The notes below the pieces were generated by a model. It was not told where the DNA came from and searched no databases. It saw only the letters and a list, made by a program, of their open reading frames with translations. From positions 20,010,262 to 20,074,261 of the forward strand of contig NC_089594.1 in assembly GCF_019320115.1 (NCBI RefSeq): a stretch of DNA of 64,000 nt. The letters run 5' to 3'. The first letter of the stretch is position 1. The number at the start of each line of letters is the position of its first letter. Of this stretch, positions 58,498-64,000 are shown piece by piece. Source of the stretch: Miscanthus floridulus. Taxonomy: Eukaryota; Streptophyta; Magnoliopsida; Poales; Poaceae. The position numbers were made by a program, and so were the translations under genes.

Positions 58498-61400
58498 TAT
58501 TTCGCGCTTTGTTCTAATAGATCAAGAAAGTGTGCTTTAGGTACGCGAGAAGGTATAAGAAATCAAAAAGGTCTATAAACTAAAGTAGTCCTATAAAACA
58601 ACAATATATCAAAAACTGAGAAGTAGCAGTAGTAGAGGTCTCAGAAACATGTCAATCATCATCTGATTTTGAACTTGGAGCATCAAGGCATCATAACAGA
58701 GAATAGAGGAGAAGGTAATGTAGGGGCGGCTGCTAATGATGCCAAGTTCCTCACAAGTTCTTGATCATCAGCTCATATTCCATATAATGTATGGACTTGG
58801 ACAATTTCATCATCGGCAAAACAAAGGAGAGGAGAGGAGAGGGGAGATTTGGCAAAAAAAAGCAACTGCTACTTAACAAACATAGAGAGGAAAAGGTGTA
58901 AAAAAAAAGCAGCTGCTGCTTCCCAAACATAGAGGATAGGAAAGATGGCAAAAATAGAGGAGAGTGGAGATTTGGCAAAAAAAAAAATAGGTGCTGCTTC
59001 CCAAAAGAAGCAATAGCTGCCATACTGACTTTGCTCGATCACACATGAACATCATATGCTTAATATCTTCCGAACCTGATAGGCAGATCGGACAATCAGA
59101 AGTAGTAGACAGTAGTAGTAGGGAAGTAGTAGAAGTAGTTGACAGAAGTACAAGTAGTTGATAGAAGACAGAAGTAGAAGTAGTAAACAGTAGTAGTAGA
59201 GAAGTAGTAGAAATAGTAGAAGTAGAAAAAAGCAACAGCTGCTTAGGAGAGGAGAGGAGTAGAGTGGAGTAGAGGAGAGTAGTAGTAGAAGAGGAGTGGT
59301 AGAGTAGTAGAAGAGCAGGAGGACAGTATAGTAGTAGAGTAGTAGTAGGAGTAGCAAGTAGTAGTAATAAGAGTTGTAGGAGACCAACCAACAGCCACTA
59401 GTAGTAAGAGTAGTACATGAAAGTAAGGCACATACAAGCTAAATACTGTGAAACATACACAAGAGATAAAAGTTCATATAAAACACAAGGCATTTCTACA
59501 CATGAAAAACAGCAAACAAGAAGCAACCAACATAAGGAGGACGTCGTGCACTAACTAAATAAAGACAACCGGACTCTCCTTTTTCCTTTCATCACAATTT
59601 GTTTGGTGAAGGTGCAAGAGCAAGTCAATAGAACCTATACTACTCCAGTACAACAATCATGTTCTATAGGTGCCATCCAGTTAATCAAAACCAGCTATCG
59701 AAGTATCTGAATTTTTAAGGCAGCAGCAGTACAGAGGCTTAGAAAAATCATAACTAGAGTTCTGGACAACGAAAAAGAATTATCCTTTAACAATCCGGAA
59801 AGCCTATGCAATTCTCTACATCTGTCTAGTTATTACTAGAATCAGACTCTGCAGTTATCAAGGTCGAAAATAAGAAAGACCCACTGCTGCGCAAAGCAAG
59901 GTCAAAACCTGCCAAGCTACATCTAAAAATCATAACCAGAGTTCTATCCATCCAAAATGTATGTTCTTTAGCAATCCAAAAAGCTTGGGAAATACTCTAC
60001 ATCTTTCTAGTTATATTAGGGAGCTGATTTGGCAGTTAAAGTGGTCGAAAAATCAAACTGATCTATGACTGTACTAAAACATGGTCAGAATCTGTCAATA
60101 AACTTCTAAAATCTATATCTCTCAAACCTTAATAGCTAAAATCACGAAATTTTATGACAGCAATGGTACGTAAATTCCCTACAACTTTTGTATTTTCATG
60201 TTCTGTAGGAAGCGCCATTTAGTAAACGAAATCATCACCCAACTAAGAACTGCTGAACTGAAATTTCAGGACAAATTGCTAAACAGTTTTCAGCCTTTTC
60301 TTTATTTGTTTCCAATTCAAAGTGCAGCACCTACCAATTATGTCTACTAAATCCAGTATGCTCCTAATCATATAAGTGAGTAATCTCAACCAGAACAATG
60401 ACAGAAAATTAGTAATTGCAAAGAACATAAATCTATCTTCAGAAACTGTAACCTGCAATCTCAAACTCCCTAGAACTTGGTATTTCTTCCAACTCTAATA
60501 GATCTTGTAGATTATCAAAATGGGGCATAATGAATCTATCCATTATGCTCAACAATTATAAGAACATCACCACAAGATTTAATTGGCGAGAGAGGCAGAC
60601 CTAAGGATTAACACATATCAAACATGAAACAACCATACCATGAGCTTTGCTTATCAACCAAAAATACAAACCACAAGGGCTGTACTAGCACCTTCACAAA
60701 CACAATCCACAAAGGCATGACCATACTACACTAGCACAATGACACAAACACGCAGCTAAGAATAATTATCCATCACATGCACACACTCAACGCGAATTGC
60801 AGGAAAGGGGAATTACCACCGCTGCAATGTACTAGTAGATGAATAGCCAAGTGAGGACTCCACAGTTAGGGTTGATGATGAGGACTAGCAAATTAGTTCA
60901 GCTCAGGGCATATGTCACCAGGGGAAATGAGACATACCTACGTGACGGCCATCAGTAGGAGGGGGCAGATGGTGGTCCCTCGCTGTTCCAGCATAGCTCC
61001 AGCGTAGGGCTTCTGAGCTTTGCAGCCGGCGAAGGCTCTGCTCCCTCGCAACATAGATCCGCCGAGCTCGAACCCGATGTTTGCTGATCGACGCCGGTGG
61101 AGGTGCGCGGACGCCGGTGGAAGTGCGCGGAGGCCGGTGGAGGGGGAGCAGACACCGATGGAGGGGGCGTGGGTGCGGGTGGAGGGGGCGCGGATGTCGG
61201 TGGAGTTGCACGGACGCCAGTGGAGGAGCGCGGACGCTGGTGGAGGGGCCGCCCGGGTGCGGAGATGGGGCGCACAGGTGCCCCACCGGTCAGGTGCGCC
61301 ACGGCACCACAAGGTCAGAAACCCTAGCGCCACCGGCCGGTCAGAAACCCTAGGGCGGGGAGGAGGCGCGTGGGTGCGGGAAGGGCACGCGGGTGCGGGG

Positions 61401-61510
61401 TGGGGGCGCGGGCGTCAGGACAGGTCTGGGAGGCAGCGTCGGCGGGACAGCCTGACGGCGTCGGAGGAAGAAGACAGCGCCCAACATGCTAACACCCGTG
61501 CGCCCTTGTA
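58498..61510 (-). promoter_or_regulatory. Leader and promoter region of the CACTA 4 second gene
   Basis: About 3 kb between the second-gene start and a TATAAATA box (- strand, at about 61508-61515). It includes a purine-rich (AGT/GTA)n imperfect microsatellite at 59090-59410, AT-rich DNA, and a GC-rich block at 61000-61480. The GC-rich block has GGCGCGGATGTCGGTGGAG-like tandem units (61090-61260), whose long frames are composition artefacts. No gene of its own seen. Confidence 0.5.
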
Positions 61511-61527
61511 TTTATACTCGGGAAGAT

Positions 61528-61615
61528 TTCTAGGGGCGGTTCCTGATCCAGCCGCCCCTACAAATGCATTTGTAGGGGCGGTTCCTGATCCAGCCGCCCC
61601 TACAAATGCCCTACA
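61528..61615. repeat. Subterminal-type repeats inside CACTA 4
   Basis: Two paired copies of AGGGGCGGTTCCTGATCCAG / CAGCCGCCCCTACAAATGC lie just upstream of the TATAAATA box of the second gene. They share the TTTGTAGGGGCGGYT motif of the element's end at 54190-54385 but are internal, about 7.3 kb away. Confidence 0.85.
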
Positions 61616-61849
61616 AATATTTTCTATTTTTTTAAATTATTAATTCTGTATTTTTTATATCATAAAAACACAAAGTAATATAAAAATAATTGTGTATATG
61701 CAGAAATATAATATTTTGTATTATTTTATATATGAATAAATATATATAAAAACAATTGTAATCAAAACAATATAGAAAATGAAAAAAACAAAAATTAAAA
61801 ATTTAAATTTTAAAACTTCGACTACAATTTTATGACATTACATGAAATA

Positions 61850-62240
61850 AAATGAAAATGTTGTAAACATAAAAGTTGTATAACTCATCAACATGTACAA
61901 CTTTTATTTTGGTCACTTGTCATGTGACTTTGTTTGAACGATTCAAATTTTGAAATTCAAATAATTTCAACTTGAAACAATATTTTGAAAGAGTAATTGA
62001 ATTCAGATGAGAAACTCATGAATACCAAAGTTGTAGAACTCATCAATATCTACAGCTTTTATTTTGATCATATTTTCATTTGACCAAATTTGAACAGTTG
62101 AAATTTTGAATTTCAATAAATGGCAACTTCAAATAAGATTTTGAAACCTTAAATGATTTCAACAATAAAAGTCATGAACATAAAAGTTGTTGAACTCATC
62201 ACTATCTATAACTTTTATTTTGGTCACTTCTTCATGTGAC
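61850..62240. repeat. Three diverged copies of a 152-bp repeat
   Basis: Copies begin near 61868, 62020 and 62175 and share AAAGTTGTAGAACTCATCA, TCTACAACTTTTATTTTGGTCA and a following CATGTGAC block. Spacing is about 152-155 bp. AT-rich, non-coding, between the two CACTA 4 genes. Confidence 0.75.
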
Positions 62241-62360
62241 AAAGTATTAGTAAACATTATTCATAAATTCACATATGACTCATAGTTTCATGAACTATAT
62301 GAGAAACATGTTGATTTGTGAACAATATTGGAAAGGGTAGTCATCTGGATGTTGCAAAGG

Positions 62361-62465
62361 GTAGTCTCACACACATGCATAAATGTAGTCTCACACACAT
62401 ACAAAAATATGTAGTCTCACACACGTACATAAATATATAGTCTCACACGCATGCATAAATGAAGT
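62361..62465. repeat. Tandem repeat, 24-26-bp unit, four copies
   Basis: The unit GTAGTCTCACACACATGCAT plus AAAT recurs four times with small changes, followed by a fifth diverged start (GAAGTCCTACAAACAC). It lies just downstream of the CACTA 4 transposase. Confidence 0.85.
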
Positions 62466-62510
62466 CCTACAAACACACACTTACACAAACACTCCACGTT
62501 CAACAACTAG

Positions 62511-64000
62511 CTAGCCCACTGTAACGACTTTCCCCTTGACACCTTTTTGTTCCCATGACAATATGTCTTTGGGGAGGTTCTTTTCCACAACACTGATCTT
62601 CTTAGGAAAGTCTGTGAATAGCGGCATCTCATCATAGTTATTGTAAGCTTCAACATCGTCCACGCCATCAACTCCAATAATGTGTTGTTTCCCGGAGGCA
62701 ACCACGTGCTTTGTCTTCTTCTTCAGGGGGAGGTTACTTTGTGGGTCAGACATATAGAAAACTTGTGCGACACGTGAAGTGAGCACCCAAGGGTCATCTT
62801 GGTAGCCTAGATTCTCGAGGTCCAGGACTCTCAATCCGATCTCGTTCAGTTGGTGTTGTTTGATCCAGCGGCATCAAAATAGGGCCACCGTTATATCCCT
62901 TCCATAGTCAAGTTCCCATATCTCTTCAATGATGCCAAAGTATTGGACCTTTCGCCCCAATCCATCAAAAGCCTCTATTCAAACGCCGCTGTTTTGGTTC
63001 ACATATTTACTATCCTTTGCGTGGGTATAGTACGTATACCCATTGATGTCATAAGCATTCCAAGATGTCACTTGCCTCGATGGCCCCTTCGCCAACCTAC
63101 TGATGGTAATAGAGTCTATGGTTTCTCCAGGCGGTATGTTTTGGTCCTTCAACCATGTAGTTAGTCGTTGCTTGTGTTGTTTCATGACCCAATCATTCGA
63201 ACGGCCATTTCTCTCCACCATAATGATAGCCAAGTGTTCATCAATGTACGGTTGCATCAGTTGTGTACTCTGCAAGACACTGTAATGCGCCCGACTCACC
63301 TCTTTATAATCATGGTCGATGAACACTTTTCTACCACTGGTGTCCTTCCCAGCCAGCCTACCCTTGTGATGAGAATCGGGTTTTCCAATCCCTTTCTGTA
63401 CTTTTAGGTACTCTTGACAGCACTCGATGACTTCTTCAGTACTGTAACCCTCTATCATGGAGCCCTCTGGGTATGCTCGATTATGCACGTATCGACTTAG
63501 AACCAACATGAATCGCTCATAGGACCACATTTCATGCAAGTAGCAAGGGCCCAACGCCTGTTTCTGATGAACCATGTGAATCATGAGATGTGGCATTATA
63601 TCAAAAAAAGTAGGAGGTAAACACATCTCTAGTTGGTTTTGTGTCTCCACCACAGATTCATGTAGGTCACTCAGCTCTTGCTTGTTAATTGTCTTCTGTG
63701 AGATCTTTGAAAAGAAGTAGCACATGCGGGTGATGGTCATTTTCAAGAACTCTGGCTTTATAGCCCTGATTGCAATAGGTAGAAACACTGTCAGTATCAC
63801 ATGGAAATCGTGAGCCTTGCAGTGTGTTATTGACAAGTCCTTCATCGACACTAGCTTCTTCACATTTGCTAAAAAACCCAGTCGGGACTTTGACCCCCCT
63901 TAGGAAAGTGCATATAGCTCTATTCTTGTCTGGTGTTAGGTTGAAGCACGCCGCGGGCAGAGTGTATTTTCCATTAGCCTTAGGTACCGGGTGAAGCTGT
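62511..64000 (-). pseudogene. CACTA 4 TNP2-type transposase, C-terminal part
   Basis: This is the 3' part of the transposase gene, entering from the right edge. It shows DUF4218-like sequence (SITHCKAHDFHVILTVFLPI, LPPTFFDIMPHLMIHMVHQ, WSYERFMLVLSRYVHNRAYP, EGYSTEEVIE) and a DUF4216-like part (SWNAYDINGYTYYTHAKD, YFGIIEEIWELDY, CRWIK, VFYMSDPQ). It ends GVKGKVVTVG* at 62511. Lesions are TGA at 62979-62981, TGA at 62874-62876, and an apparent one-base gain in the A-run at 63871-63876 that shifts the frame between PTGFF and ANVKKLVSM. The gene's N-terminal half is outside the window. Confidence 0.9.

Larger units (their letters stand above)
54166..64000 (-). mobile_element. CACTA transposon 4, partial
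   Basis: The left end CACTACTACATAATC is preceded by AAA. Paired TTTGTAGGGGCGGC / GCCGCCCCTACAAA subterminal repeats follow. On the - strand the order is transposase (entering from the right edge, ending 62511), an AT-rich spacer, a second-gene promoter near 61510, and the second gene (58497-54676). The right end is outside the window, so the element is longer than 9.8 kb. Both genes carry several in-frame stops. Confidence 0.85.

Noticed and set aside
58873..59437. Leu/Tyr/Thr-rich frames with repeated TTSTTS or YYYYLL
   Set aside because: Translations of the (AGT)n microsatellite, not a membrane protein.

Overview
This is a plant nuclear DNA window, most likely from a panicoid grass of the maize, sorghum, sugarcane or Miscanthus group. 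The evidence is spliced genes with GT..AG introns, an F-box/LRR/FBD gene, grass-type CACTA transposons with dense subterminal repeats, MULEs, hAT MITEs, Ty1/copia- and Ty3/gypsy-like debris and a nuclear tRNA-Ser. There are no bacterial-type operons. The species assignment is inference; no search was possible.

Layout. (1) 1-13.1 kb: a FAR1/MULE-type transposase gene on the + strand, cut in an exon by a 195-bp hAT MITE, faces a long multi-exon Ulp1-like gene on the - strand (4.2-13.1 kb). The Ulp1-like gene has a nonsense codon and altered catalytic residues. Together they may be the two genes of one Mutator-like element whose ends I cannot see. (2) 13.1-19.3 kb: AT-rich spacer with small repeats, then the one clearly intact protein gene, an F-box/LRR/FBD gene on the - strand (15.9-17.9 kb, leader and TATA box to 18.74 kb). 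(3) 19.34-29.75 kb: complete CACTA element 1, TSD ACG. (4) 29.75-33.07 kb: a decayed LTR, part of an F-box-type leader, and a lectin-receptor-kinase fragment. (5) 33.07-42.75 kb: complete CACTA element 2, TSD GTA. (6) 43.21-48.29 kb: a MULE with roughly 490-bp TIRs and a 9-bp TSD, carrying a promoter-like fragment and the 5' part of a gypsy retrotransposon. (7) 48.3-54.2 kb: unrecognised GC-rich fragments, a tRNA-Ser(UGA) gene, LTR-like debris, MITEs, a truncated CACTA end and a tiny CACTA element with TSD CAT. (8) 54.17-64.0 kb: CACTA element 4, running off the right edge.

The three large CACTA elements share one plan. On the - strand a TNP2-type transposase is followed by a second gene of Transposase_24 type, and repeats near the ends are the presumed docking sites for the second protein. 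All three transposase genes carry in-frame stop codons in otherwise continuous frames, so none looks autonomous.

The most interesting signals are: long hairpins conserved just upstream of the transposase start in CACTA 1 and 2; the matched shift of terminal and subterminal motifs between these two sister elements; a 1.7-kb near-perfect palindrome made from the right end of CACTA 1; tandemly reiterated short exons and a missing catalytic cysteine in the Ulp1-like gene; the exonic MITE in the FAR1-like gene; and the nested chimera around the gypsy fragment. I found no clearly new biochemical system.
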